A stretch of DNA of 64,000 nt from Piscicola geometra (lineage: Eukaryota; Annelida; Clitellata; Hirudinida; Piscicolidae): NCBI GenBank assembly GCA_943735955.1, contig OX030962.1:3445239-3509238 (forward strand). The letters run 5' to 3'. This document shows positions 45,978 to 57,004 of the stretch, piece by piece. Position 1 is the stretch's first letter; each line of letters begins with the position of its first letter. The position numbers and the translations under genes were made by a program. Under the pieces are notes generated by a model. The model was not told the DNA's origin. It did no database searches and saw only the letters and a program-made list of their open reading frames with translations.

Positions 45978-46016
45978 ACCCTAACCCTAACTCTAACCCT
46001 AACCCTAACCCTAACC
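45978..46016. repeat. Interstitial telomere-type (CCCTAA)n
   Basis: About six and a half CCCTAA units, one changed to CTCTAA, lie inside the YFGVKL element. The other copy lacks them at the same spot (about 55030). TTAGGG is the common metazoan telomere repeat and is absent from most arthropods, so this mildly argues against an arthropod host. Confidence 0.9.
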
Positions 46017-46404
46017 GACTCTTTTCTCTTTTACGGTGAAAATTGTTTTAGATTCTTTTTCTAGTACATTTTTTTCGTTCAAACTAGATTCTAGAAGCTA
46101 GTAATTCAGAATCTTCTTTTGAAAAATAAGATTTACTATTAGATCAAGTAATTCATTCTTGTTGAAACGTTAAATAATTGATGACACTTCATTAGTATCA
46201 GAAGCCTCATCAAAAGATAAATGCCCATCTTCAAATAGTTCTGGTAGTTGGTGAAATGCTGGTATCGGCCTTTCTTCTAAATGATGAACCGGTAACTAAA
46301 TCGAGATAAGTCCAATTATAAAGATTATTCGGTTTGATTCCAATAATCTTTCTAATAAAAAATTAAAATCCTCAAATTGGATTTAAGTTTCTCTCGACAA
46401 TATT

Positions 46405-46598
46405 GGCGAGCGGGTTGGCTTAGATGGTAAGTCGTTAGACCTGCAACTTAAAGGTCGCCAGTTCGAATCCCTGTACAGCCAACCGTGAGCTATCATATAC
46501 CTAGTGTATATGATGCGGTGTTTCACGACTTATGTCGTGTGAGTGGCGCTTCAGTTGCGTGCCCGGGCGCTACACAAAACTGACATTTTTTTTTATTA
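46405..46598 (+). mobile_element. tRNA-derived SINE, family A
   Basis: The tRNA-like head has an A box (GGTTGGCTTAGATGG) and a B box (CCAGTTCGAATCCC) around a CCTGCAACT anticodon loop, GCA as in tRNA-Cys. The body (atcatatacctagtgtatat, then cgacttatgtcgtg and gcgcttcagttgcgtgcc) is shared with 48459-48720 and 57005-57180. No clear target duplication was found. Confidence 0.85.
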
Positions 46599-47695
46599 TG
46601 CAAAACTTCAAACTATTTATTTTTTAAATAGTCCACTGTTGTAAAGGTTCTTTACACGTTTTACAGATCCACTGTGGTGGTCATGTTTTACCCTAATCAT
46701 CAAGTTTAACACCAAAGTAACCAAGATAAGCTTTCTTCATAAAATCCCTCACAGTTTTTGTGTTTTCCTTTCATGTATTTTTTCCACAAATATAGCAAAA
46801 AACATTAGGATTATTAAAACAATTTCTTCTACTTGAAATTATTTTTAAATACATTTTCCTACAATTTAATAACTTTTAAAACTATGTTTAAGTTTGTAAA
46901 AAATATAAAGATGTCTATTGCGCAGTGTTATTAAATATTGCAAAGTGTGGAGTAAAAACTGCAGTTTAAAATGCAACTTATCTGACAAACTAGAGCTAGT
47001 AAAAAAATCATATTTAAATCAGCAATTCAAATATAATTAAAATCAGTTGTGAAATTCAAAACACAAAAAAAACCTTTTTTGGTTTGCCTGGTAGCAGTTA
47101 GCATAATTTTATGTAAGCTAATGATGATCATTTAGGGAGAGCTTAGAAGATGACCATCTTTTTGTGTTAAGGCGGTTTAGTGAAATAGCTAAGGCAAGAG
47201 GGGAAAAATTAGTTTTGGGAAGTTTTAGCCTTGAAAAAAGCATACGATAAGGTTAATAGGGACCAAACTGTTTCAGGTGTTACAGAGAATCTTAGTGATG
47301 GCGGGAAATGAAGATAATATGAGGATAGTGTCAGAGGAAAATAAAATAAAACTGAGCAAGAAGAAATATAAATTTGTAGAACTGGTTGGCAACACCGGAA
47401 TCAAAAGATGTCAAGAATGTGTAATTAGAGGCAGGACCCTACGAAACGTTGATGAGGTTAGGTATTTGAGATTGAGGCTTAAAGAGGGAAAAGGGGGGGG
47501 GGTGGATTTATCAGTTTAGTGAAATGATGAAAAATGTTGGAAGCCTAACCGGCATGGTAAAATGTGGGGAAACAAGAACGAAGATTGTATTATCGTGGAC
47601 AGGGAGGCATGGAAAAGGTTGAATTATTTTGTTAAACTTCTTGTATTGTTAGTGTTAATGTTAGTGTTAGTGTTATTGTTAGTGTTAATCATATC

Positions 47696-49843
47696 CAGTG
47701 GCGCAACCAAAGGGAGGCTGGAGGGGCTTTTCGAATTTTTTTTGAAAATCGATGAGTTTTTTTGGTGGTGGGGGGGTGTAATGAATTTTTCAATATGCCA
47801 TAAAACAATGATATTTTCTCTGGATGGCCATCGGTTCTTTATCTCACAAAACATTTCATATATCAACACAGAATATAGAGATCCCACCAAAATAACACTA
47901 GCATGTCACAAATTCTGAGAAGAAATAGAGCACCACTAGACCTTTACTACACTTTTAAATCTTTACACTTTTTATGTGTAAATTTTTTAAGCCATGACAC
48001 AGTATATAAAGAACAAATCAGATAGACAAAATAACTCTCGAGCTTTCAGAATTATCAAACCTTCATGGAAAGGATGCAGAAACTATGAAAAGACAGCTCA
48101 AAATCACATCAACACATCAAGTTTACGTGCGTATCAGTCTGATCTCATTGCATGTATCGAACTGCAAGAATTCTTTTGAGCAACAAGCCTTCAGCCCGAG
48201 TTGCATTATATGCTCGATGTTGTTTTGACTCTGCCAGTAACTTCATCAGATGCAGAAAAAGCATTTTCTAAACTTCGGGTTATTAAAACTCATCTTAAGA
48301 CGACTGTATCTGCATGTCGTTTGCAAAGCTTGTTTGAGAATATCTGCTACCAAAACAGCTACTGCACTTCTTCCAGTAAATGAAATGGTGAAAAGATTTT
48401 CACAAACTGATCGAAAAATTATTTTTTAACTAAAAACACATCAAAATTCAGTTAAAACTGGGGAGCGGGGATGGCTTAGATGGTAGACGTCGGACTTGCA
48501 ACTTAAAGGTTGCCTGTTCGAATCCTTGACAAGCAACCGTGAACTATCATATACCTAGTGTATATGATGCGATGTTTGCGACGTATGTATTGAAAGATGT
48601 GTACGTCGTGTGGAGTGGCGCCTTGGCGCATAAGAACCATGGTTCTCAGAACCATTGCAACATGGCATGCGTCTGTCAGGCTGTGAATAGTATAGACCAA
48701 AAAAATAAAAAAATAAATATTTGAGAAAAAAATTATTGTATGTTTAGGATCTCATATCACACTTATTTTTTTACTTTTTACCTTAGTTTAAAAAATGATG
48801 ACGTAACTTTAATACTATGCAACTTAGTTTATAGTTTTTCTTTTGTATCATTAAACTATCTAAATTCTTTAGCAATTATAATTGGTAGTTTTTATTTAGC
48901 CGCTACCCGAGAAAAAAAGTTAACATGAATTTTACATTTAAACTTGCCTTATATGGTTATAAGAATAACTCAAGCAAAACTGAAAACAATTATTTCATAA
49001 GTTTTCATGGGGCAAAATGTTGCGAAAACGCAACGTGAGCGGGAAGTGTGACATACTTATGTATAGTAAAAAATCATAAATAAATTGATTCAAACCAAAT
49101 TTATTAAACAGAAATAAATTTCAATTGCAAATAGTTCGATAAAGTTCAGACTTCTAATTATTTTATATGTTATAATAATAATAATAATAATTTTAATTAC
49201 AACAAAGCAAATGATTTAACGTGAATTATAACAGCAATCATAAACTGTCGTGCTGTTTCAATGACGACACTGACGACGAATGTTATATTTATTTTAATTT
49301 TAAATTCAACCTATGAGAGGTTAAAAATTATATTCTTTTCAATAAAAGCTTCAAGCGTGAAGTATTTGCGGTTTGGAATTTTTTATCGAAATATAAAAAT
49401 CAAAATTCATCTACAAAAACGCACCATTGATTTTTAAAAGTATTGAAAACGTTTGACAAACTATTTTGAATATTTAAAAAATTAATTCAGGTATTAACTA
49501 TCTTTTCACACTGAAATTAAGACTAAATTTGTATTAATATACTAAAAATCGAACGAAAAAATGGAACAATTATCTAAGCGAAGAAAGATTGTTTTGCGAA
49601 ATTTTAAATGTGAAAAGGATATAAAAGACTATAACTAATAAAATGAAAAAAGTTGAAATTTAACTTATAAAATTAAAATTTAAAATGTATTGTACAAAAT
49701 ATGTGAAAAAACTCGGTATTAAAACAGCAAGAAATTATAAAAATTGATGTTGCAAAACGCAACAGCTGCGGTAAATGGATTAAACAATTATTTTTTTTTA
49801 CTAAAGTTTAGCCCCCCACCATTTGTTGCTGGTTGCTCCCCTG
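47696..49843 (+). mobile_element. Complete hAT element with TIRs, 8-bp duplication and known empty site
   Basis: Flanks are atcatatc at 47688-47695 and 49844-49851. The ends are cagtggcgcaacca and, reverse complemented, caggggagcaacca. A plus-strand transposase remnant at 48000-48400 shows VVLTLPVTSSDAEKAFSKLR, then VIKTHLKTTVSACRLQSL, the hAT C-terminal dimerisation domain (..SS.AE..FS.LR.IKT.LR). The catalytic region is absent. The unoccupied paralogous sequence survives near 54340-54420, which proves the boundaries. A family A SINE is nested at 48459. Confidence 0.93.
48459..48720 (+). mobile_element. tRNA-derived SINE, family A, nested in hAT
   Basis: The head matches the copy at 46405 (GGGGATGGCTTAGATGG, GGTTGCCTGTTCGAATCC). 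The shared catatacctagtgtatatga body and an A-rich tail at 48690-48720 follow. It inserted after the hAT transposase remnant, and it is absent from the related 3' half at 29815-30706. Confidence 0.8.
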
Positions 49844-49859
49844 ATCATATCCTAAGTAG

Positions 49860-50043
49860 ACGCTTTAAAGTTTTGAAATCGATAATTATTGGATGATATA
49901 CGTGTTTCTAACTTACATAGCTTTGATTGAATGAGCACAAAGAAATATAGATTTTTGCCATAAATCTATAATATAAATTCCAAAAATGTATTTTAAAAAT
50001 ATAAATACATTTTAAACATGTAATACACAAAATTACATAATAC
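49860..50043. other. Short gene-free interval
   Basis: This follows the hAT duplication and precedes the exon at 50044. The first part belongs to the same repeat as 54380-54430. Confidence 0.5.
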
Positions 50044-50306
50044 GAACAAAATTCTGTTGTGAAGAAGATGAAAAACTCAGTGCCCTTCAACTTGCTACGC
50101 TTGACATGAACAAGGCGCACTTTCCGGCACATCTCTTCACAGCTATCCTCTCCTGTGAATCTTATTTTAACTGATTTTATTCTTGAATCTGTTGCATTAA
50201 CTTTAAAAGAAGCTTTGGCTAGAGGAAAGATGCTTTTGGCAATAAGAGTGCGCATCAGACCATCTGTATACTCTCTGTGGACTGGCATCATAAAGTGCTT
50301 CCGACA
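50044..50306 (-). CDS. Membrane-protein family, extracellular exon (copy 2 or third copy)
   Basis: Unidentified, but clearly paralogous to 59404-59702. The acceptor is tcaacttcatttag, then CRKHFMMPVHREYTDGLMRT, LIAKS, GEDSCEEMCRKVRLVHVKRS and GTEFFIFFTTEFC. The donor is TC|GTATTA, phase 2. Start phase 0 and end phase 2 equal those of the other copy. Conserved are [DE]YTDG, RT.IAKS, DSCEE.C.KV and F.FFT..C, with cysteines suggesting disulfides. The middle is variable and includes a possible glycosylation site (NAT). The next exon is not obvious: the 38.1-kb exon has the wrong phase, so this may be an orphaned exon or a third gene copy. Confidence 0.6.
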
Positions 50307-50429
50307 CTAAATGAAGTTGAAAAATATTAATTATTTGTTAACAGAATGATTTCACAATTAATTTGGAATTAGCGCATTTAAAAATCTCACTTAATATTAA
50401 ATTTATTATTTATTATTAAATCTCACTTC

Positions 50430-50487
50430 AGAGCTAACACTCGAACCCGCAATCTTGAGTTTTATGGTCACCATCCGGTCTAGCTCT
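50430..50487 (-). tRNA. tRNA-like remnant or SINE head
   Basis: On the minus strand AGAGCTA and TAGCTCT pair perfectly as a 7-bp acceptor-like stem. Between them lies a B box (GCGGGTTCGAGTG). At 58 bases it is too short for a full tRNA, so a degraded tRNA pseudogene or SINE head is more likely than a working gene. Confidence 0.4.
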
Positions 50488-50519
50488 TGTGCAGTCATGC
50501 ATTTCTTGAACACTCGAGA

Positions 50520-52340
50520 CTTGATTAGTTAGAAATACTTATGAATTGAATCTACATGTTTTACAAATGTGTATTTCCTTTATATTGACTAGTGACAAGA
50601 TTTAGAGCTCAAAAAGAAAAGTGCATATCGATAAACGGATAAAGATTTAAGGGTTTTAACCACTGCAGTTATTTTGAGCTCTATACCTTTATAAAACAAT
50701 GAACCTTCTCACATATTCGTTCCTTTTCAGTGAACAATCCATTTTGGATAACCGATCATTCTTCTCTTCAAGATAATGAAACAAAATTACACATCTAATG
50801 AATATGTGTAAGATGTAAGGTATCTAGAAACAAAGCCTAGGCGTTTGAATTTTCCGTTCGTGAATTTCCGTCCATTACCGTCTGTTTCCGTAAAAATGAT
50901 TTAACAACAGGAAAAAATGCCTGTGGATTTAAAAAACTATATTCTTTTATTGTTAATTTAGCAAACATTTTATCATAAATTTTTTGGACTAAATGGTCAA
51001 TTCTGTTAGATGAATACATCTTTTTTTATAACTTTTTAATTCTATGTAAATAACTAATATTCGTGTTTAAAATGTCCGAAAAATCTTGTACATCCGGAAA
51101 AATAATTCAAAATAATTTGAAACAATATGATAACAATTTTTTTTGGTTTATATTCACGTTAACCAGCCGAGTTAAAGTTGACGAAAATTACATTTGGGAT
51201 CAGTGTGTAAGGGAAGGTTGCTCAAGGTGAACTGGTTCCTAAGATAGAACGAGCTTATTTACAGTTATGCGCTTTAAAAATTACTAATTTTAAAAATTCA
51301 TTTCTATGAATCCGTCGTATATGCACATCTGTATGTTGGTTTCGTTTCTAAAAGTTGTCTCATTCAATTAGAATACTTGAAAAACTGATTTATAAAAGAA
51401 TTATAAAATATTAGAAGATACCATTTTGCTTTTTGTTCTCAACATCCAAAGGTATATAATTTCAATTTTGAATTAGTAATTAGATGATGCAATGCAGTTT
51501 TATTGCGTGCAAGTTGTAAAATTTAAAATTGAGTGATTGGCCTGTTATGAACATGGTTATGTGTGGCATAGTCAAAGTTGCCTAAACTGGAATTTAAAAT
51601 GAGACTTTAGAAGTTGATTATATAATATATACTTTATATATTATATAGACTATATAGAGTATATAGTATATAGAATTTAAAGAGTATATATTTTACATAG
51701 ACTAAATATAGTATATATTCAACATAGACTATATATAGTATATATTTTATATAGACTATATAGAGTATATATTTTATTCAGACTATAGAGAGTACATATT
51801 TTATAGAGAGTAGATTTTGTTATAAACCATTGAAAATTATTTAAAACCAATTATTTACTTCATAATGATTAAAAAACCGTTAGTATTCATTAGCTTTTAC
51901 ATCGACCTTATAGCACTCATAGTCGAAATGAAAACTAGAAAGCCTAAAACGAAAAAAGTTTAATTTGCAAAAGTAACCTAAAAGTTAATTTTAATTTACT
52001 TAAGAAAATTTGATAAATGAAAATTCACCTTGAAGTACAAACTGGTGTTTTTTTTAGATACTAAACAAGTTTGGCGATAAATACAACTTTTAAATGGCTT
52101 TTTCATTAAATACAATATAATTGTATCTTAGGTAACTGAGCATTCCATCTTGGAAACCCAGATGGAATATTTTAGTGCTCATGTTTGAAGTAAAAAAACT
52201 TGTTTTTCTTTTTTTATTTGTTCTTATGTTTGAGTTCACATAACTAAACAAGGTATCAATATATGGCTGGATAAATTTAATTTTGAATTATTTCTTATGC
52301 AATTGAGCTATGATGCGACGTTTAAAAATCGTTCTGCCTT
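50520..52340. other. Gene-free stretch with TATATAGA tandem repeats
   Basis: Positions 51615-51810 are a tandem of agactatatagagtatatat units of roughly 40 bp. Nothing else was recognised. Confidence 0.55.
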
Positions 52341-52864
52341 GTGCATCCTCCCCATATTTATAATGATAACACAAGCCAAAAAAAATTTTTTTGTGTGTTT
52401 TGAATTTTGAAACTGATTTTTATCTATATTTGAGATGTTGATTTCAATTATAAAATCAGTTTTCTTCTAGCAGCTCTAGTTTTTTTTAGATGATTTTCAT
52501 CTTAATATACAGCTTTTACTTTATATTTTGCAATACTTAATAACACTGCGCAATACATTTTTTTTTATTAAACTTAAAATATATATTTTAAAATGATTAT
52601 ATTTGCATTTTCAAAGAATAAATCAATTGATTTTAAGTAGAAGTTTTTTTAAATAATCCAGATGTGTTTTGCTAAACTTTTCGAGAATGCACATGAAAAG
52701 AAAACAGAAAAACTGTGAGTGATTTTATTAGGAAAGCTTATCTTGGTTAATTTGTTGTTAAACTTGACAATTAGGATAAAACATGAGCACCACACTGGAT
52801 CTGTAAGACGTGTGAAGAACATTTACAACAGTGGATTAATAAAAGAAATAGAAAGAAAGTTGGC

Positions 52865-53065
52865 ATTGGTAGGGGAGAGGCATAACTAAGCAAAAAATCG
52901 AAAAATTGGAAATTCGCTATGTCCACTTGGAATATTGTTCACTAGGTTACTTCATACATTTTTAATATTGGAAGTTGGTACTTTTGATGAAACCCCCCCT
53001 CCAAAAAAAACTAAGTCCAAGTTTTAGCCTTAAGCCTCAGCGTTTTCAAGTAAAAAGAAATAATT
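52865..53065 (+). repeat. Dispersed repeat, pair with 40300-40515
   Basis: See the partner for shared blocks. Here it carries aaaccccccctcc and gccttaagcctcagcgtt. The class is unknown. Confidence 0.6.
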
Positions 53066-53159
53066 TAATAATTTAATATACTCAACTTTCACGATAATAA
53101 GGTTATTTAATATAATACTTAATATAATATAATAACTATTTGAAAAATATATTTGTGCC

Positions 53160-53890
53160 GCCCACACTACACTGGGCTTCAACAGTGGCATGAATACATT
53201 TCTGCAATTTTTTGAAATGGATATAAGGATATATCAGGTTTTACAAAGTTTAATGGTCAAAATAGACGTTTATAGATAACATTCTAGTGTAGTTGGACAT
53301 GCACTTGACCTGTGTCTTCAGCTGGTGGCTTCCGAGCTCAGCCAAACCCTGGAACAGATTCAAGGAGTGTCTTCTCTACCTTGAGCAAAGAATAGTATCC
53401 AGTGGAATGTTTTTTTTACAAAAACAAGTTTGGATTTTCAAATACAACAATCGCCTAGCCTGTCTAGTCAGAGAAGTTATGGAGTCTCCATATTTCAAGT
53501 TATTCTGGTGCTGTTTTCCTGCTTCTAACACGTTGTGTTAGAAGCAGCAGTTGAGCACTTGAAATAAGTCTATAGGTTATTTTTGTTATGCAGCCCCTTC
53601 TCGAGACGGTTTTAGATAGGAAAAAGAAAGACTGGGACATTGATGAAGAGGCCTTACCATGAGGTACCCAATCAGTAAGCATGTTTCTGAAATTGAGAAC
53701 ACTCTTGTTCAAAACTTTGAAATGGAGAGGTAGTATAGATAGGTAAACCATATAATGAAGAAACTGGTCAATTGAATGCAGTCAGTAGATCCATCATCCT
53801 ATAAAAGAGCCAGCAACCTTGATATGGCCAGATCCTGTCTTTCAAAGGCTTCAGGCAGCGGCTCAAACCAAAAAATAGTTAAAACTTAAC
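53160..53890 (+). pseudogene. hAT (ZMYM1-like) transposase fragment
   Basis: Plus-strand frames read VGHALDLCLQLVASELSQTL, a likely match to the GHALNLVV.D region of ZMYM1-like transposases. Further pieces are AVEHLK, LLETVLDRKKKDWDIDEEAL and then MFLKLRTLLFKTLKWRGS. Stops and frame changes are frequent and no ends were found. A less AT-rich composition than the neighbours supports a coding origin. Confidence 0.5.
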
Positions 53891-53914
53891 TAGAGTAAAA
53901 GAAAAAAGCTGAGT

Positions 53915-54105
53915 TTCAGAAAAAAGCAAAATTTCAAAAAAGATGGTTTATAGAAAAAAGCAAAATTTAAAAAAAGATGGTTTATAGAAAAAAGCAAAAT
54001 TTAAAAAAAGATGGTTTATAGAAAAAAGCAAAATTTTAAAAAAGATGGTTTATAGAAAAAAGCAAAATTTTAAAAAAGATGGTTTATAGAAAAAAGCAAA
54101 AAAGA
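53915..54105. repeat. 33-bp tandem repeat, about five units
   Basis: The unit is gatggtttatagaaaaaagc plus aaaatttaaaaaa. Units are almost identical, so the expansion is recent. Being 11 codons long it preserves frame, but each frame meets a stop within the unit or its neighbour. Confidence 0.85.
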
Positions 54106-54339
54106 CTTGAAGTTTTATACCTAATTGAATCAAAAGATGATCCTTTCACTAAAAATTAAAAAAATTATGAAAAAAAGTTTAGATGAAAGTATCAAACAAG
54201 AAAGATGAAAAATTGCAAAAAACTTTAGAAAAGTTGAAAGAATGTGTTTTTCTAATGAATAAAAAGGTTTTACCATCTCCCATTTTGTGCTTTTTTTTCA
54301 TTCGCGGGTGGGGGAGAGGTTTTTTTGACGTACAAAATT

Positions 54340-54425
54340 AATTTTTGTGTCAAACTTCTTGTATTTTCAGTGTTAATCATGTCCTAAGTAGGCGTTTTGA
54401 AATTTTGAAATTGATGATTTCGAAA
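54340..54425. repeat. Empty paralogous site of the 47696-49843 hAT
   Basis: The run caaacttcttgtatt, then gtgttaatcatgtcctaagt and aggcgttttgaaattttgaa corresponds to the two flanks of the hAT, with a single atcatgtc where the occupied site has two copies of atcatatc. Confidence 0.9.
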
Positions 54426-55169
54426 GAAACATCTATTTTGAGAATGTTTATTTTATTCTTATAAGAAATCAAATGAAATAACCATAGTAAGTAGATTTAT
54501 TTTAAGTTAGTTTCTGCTAGACGCCTGGTTTCTCATTCAGAAAAAGTGCTCATACCAACCTTACGCTAACTACCAGAACTATTTGAAGACAAGCATTTAT
54601 CTTTTGATGTTTTGACTGACACTAATGAAAGAATGTTATTAATTTCTAAAAGTTTTGACCAGGATGAATAAAATGATCTACTCAAAAAACTCAACTCGGC
54701 AAAAGAACCTTTGAGCTTTCGATTGAATGAAAAAATATCTGGAAAAAAATCTAAAATAATTTTACCGTAAAAGATAGAAAAGACTGTTGCTTTCAAAATG
54801 ATACATTTGTGACGAAAGTAGTGAACTTCTGGAAAAATTGGGTCTTTCAATACATTTTCCAGACAATTGGCGTTTTTTTCTTGATAGCTCAAAAAGCAGT
54901 TGAAAAAGTTTAATATATTTTTTTATCATAAACATATTTTAACTATTTTATATAGACATATTTTTATAATTTTAAAAAAATCATCTTAATTATTTGATTT
55001 TGTTTAGTTTAATTAAAAACCGTGGAGGATACAAATAGTTAAAACGTTATATCTCAAAATTTCGAGCTCCTAGGAAAAACTAAACCAACATTTTAATTCA
55101 GGGAATCAAATTCATAAAAGATCTGGTAAAAAAATGCAGACACTAAAAGGGTTGTTGGCCAGTGTAATG

Positions 55170-57000
55170 AGTTTTATTCAGAGTAATTCTTTAAAAAAGT
55201 CTTTCATACAAAAAAATCTTTAAAATAGTAAGTAAAGCTTACTGAGGTTCTAACTTATTGTCAAATAGTTAATTTCCTGTGTCATATATCGATGAACCTA
55301 TGCTCAAAAGTAATTAAAATTAGTTTTATTCTAATTAATTCTCAAAAAAGATCCCCTACCATACAAAATCTTTGAAATATTATGCATATATAATAAATTT
55401 GAACTCATGGTTCATGGGTGAACTTTTTAAACAATAAAATTGAATTTATAATGTATCCATTACTTTTGTAATTCATCGAGCTATGAACCAGGAATATGAG
55501 GTCACAAAAATTTAATGACCCTAAGGAATATAAAACAGAATTCGCGTGGTTCATTTTATATTTTATGTGGGATTTAATTGCATGAAATAAAATTATATTT
55601 ATCTAATTAATCTAACAACATTGTTACTCAAATAGAAAAAACCTCAACCCCAATAAAATTAAAAATTAGTTTTTTGGGATTAAAATGATAAAATATACAA
55701 AATTCAAATTTTTAATAACTATAATTACTAAAAGGTAAGACACATTCAGCCCAACATATAATTGAATTAGATTATTGAAATTTATTTATTTAATAATAGA
55801 AATTTTATTTCAAATCAATTCTTATGAACCTTGATTTTCTTTTAAAAAATTTAATAACGTTGTTTTTATAAATATTTTAAGATAAAATTAACAGACGTTA
55901 AAAAAAATTCCTTTACAAAATTTATCCCTAACGGCTTTTGATGTCCAATCCAATAAATTATTTTATCGCAACTGAAATTAACGGTTTTATCTTAAACCTC
56001 CAAACGCCCATGCTTACTAGAAAGTTTCTAGTAGAAACCTAATGAGGGACTGATGAAGAAGAGAATGAGGAGGAAGATTAGAAAGTGCATGTGTAGAATC
56101 TACACTGTAGATCTGCACTAATTATTCAGTCAAATAATACATTTTTGAGAATTGAAAATTAGCTTCGCTGAATATTTATACTCAAATATAGTTTGTTTGT
56201 TTATTTTGACTTCATAGAAAATCATGAAAACGTCTAAGGTACACCAAAAAACACATAAAGCGAGCATATATTAATACTACAAGTAGTTACTCGGGCAATC
56301 AAAAACTTTACTCCCAAAAATATTTATTTCTGGAAATAAATAATGTGCAAATATCATCGACACAATAAAGCAAGAGCGGAAAAATAAAATAAACATTCCA
56401 ACGATGAAAAGCAAAAATAATAATCGAAGAATGGTGCCTTAAAAAGCTTGAATGTGTTTGTATCAGAGTTTTCAAATGCTCTACTCATGAACAAGAATGC
56501 GACGATAAGGATGCATTATGTCTTTATTCTGGTCTGGAAAATGGTTTATATTTTGTTCTTCATTTAAATTTTTCAAGTGTAATTTATCAGCTATGAACAA
56601 ATCAATAATGAAGTTCATTACAATATACTCTAAGGTATCTATATTTTAGATTCGTCAATAAATAGATTTTAGATATTAGATTATTATATTCTATAAAAAT
56701 GAACCGATGCACTGGGGCTTTATATGTTTAAAAAGTTAAATTAAATTATTAAAGAAAATCAGTTTGAAGCCTACATGGGCAAAAAGAAGGCTCGGTTTAT
56801 GCATTCAATGGAACAATATCTCCGTCTTTCACTCTTGCCTCTTCTTTCTCTTCTGTAGGGTCTACTTGGGGAAGCTATTTGATGGGAGGTTTTTTGAGTT
56901 TATTTTTTTAATAAAATTGGTTTGAAATTTTTTATGAATGACATTAAAAACGTGTTAATGCAGATTACTAAACTGAGTATAAGAAGATACACCTTTATTG
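55170..57000. other. Gene-free stretch with a repeat paired at 63470-63610
   Basis: About 55850-56000 (taacgg cttttgatg, aaattattttatcgca) matches 63540-63600. No coding sequence was recognised elsewhere. Confidence 0.5.
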
Positions 57001-57004
57001 AAAG

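Larger units (their letters stand above)
45866..47115 (-). mobile_element. 'YFGVKL' element, copy 1 (with nested SINE)
   Basis: On the minus strand it is colinear with 52350-55165. The N-terminal remnant at about 46780-46620 (NCEGFYEESLSWLLWC, frame-broken) corresponds to FMKKAYLGYFGVKL in the other copy. The middle remnant at 46250-46090 (FHQLPELFEDGHLSFDEASD) corresponds to LPELFEDKHLSFDVLTD. The terminal sequence aggagctcgagtttttgag and ggccaaca are shared. A protein family with DKSWAPH..C..C and LASRL blocks is repeated in many invertebrate genomes, from memory. Its biochemical role is unknown to me. It sits inside the LINE. Confidence 0.6.
40690..47640 (+). pseudogene. Decayed two-ORF LINE broken by nested insertions
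   Basis: ORF1 (about 40753-41715) is Lys/Glu-rich, with QEAIKPLLVERMREKEYEGG, then RPVIVEFRSEADK and GLLNKDDMYN, like the RRM-bearing ORF1 proteins of LINEs. ORF2 begins about 41725 with KFIRNNNIDICGLCETNLNE, an endonuclease motif. After an insertion it resumes at 44366 with LVVCVVYQRCEG and DFNGHLMELEGVDSTNGLM (endonuclease GDFN block) and continues to 45317 (EDLVDEE..WKRV). After a SINE it reads MTKDEFERALKKLTIGKAVD. RT pieces at 47230-47640 include AYDKVNRDQ, then YLRLRLKEGKGG and DREAWKRL. The RT active site is deleted, with many stops and frameshifts. Confidence 0.75.
52350..55165 (+). mobile_element. 'YFGVKL' element, copy 2 (with insertions)
   Basis: Positions 52675-52850 read EKLVSDFIRKAYLG-type sequence, best seen as KAYLG.FVVKLDN, then HHTGSVRRVKNIYNSGL-like codons in shifting frames. 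In copy 1 the matching region is 46780-46620. Positions 54560-54720 read LPELFEDKHLSFDVLTDTNE, then LLKKLNSAKEPLSFRLNEK, similar to the DLI.DL.LSKE.SELLASRL block known from repeated invertebrate proteins. It ends near ggttgttggccagt. A hAT fragment, a dispersed repeat and a 33-bp tandem lie between the two coding islands. Frame breaks throughout. Confidence 0.55.

Noticed and set aside
52866..53060. Gene around the conserved cgtccacttgg block
   Set aside because: It occurs twice with the same decay and no open frame, so it is a dispersed repeat.
54566..54892. 108-codon minus-strand frame
   Set aside because: The plus strand of the same interval holds recognisable YFGVKL-element codons, so this is an antisense shadow.
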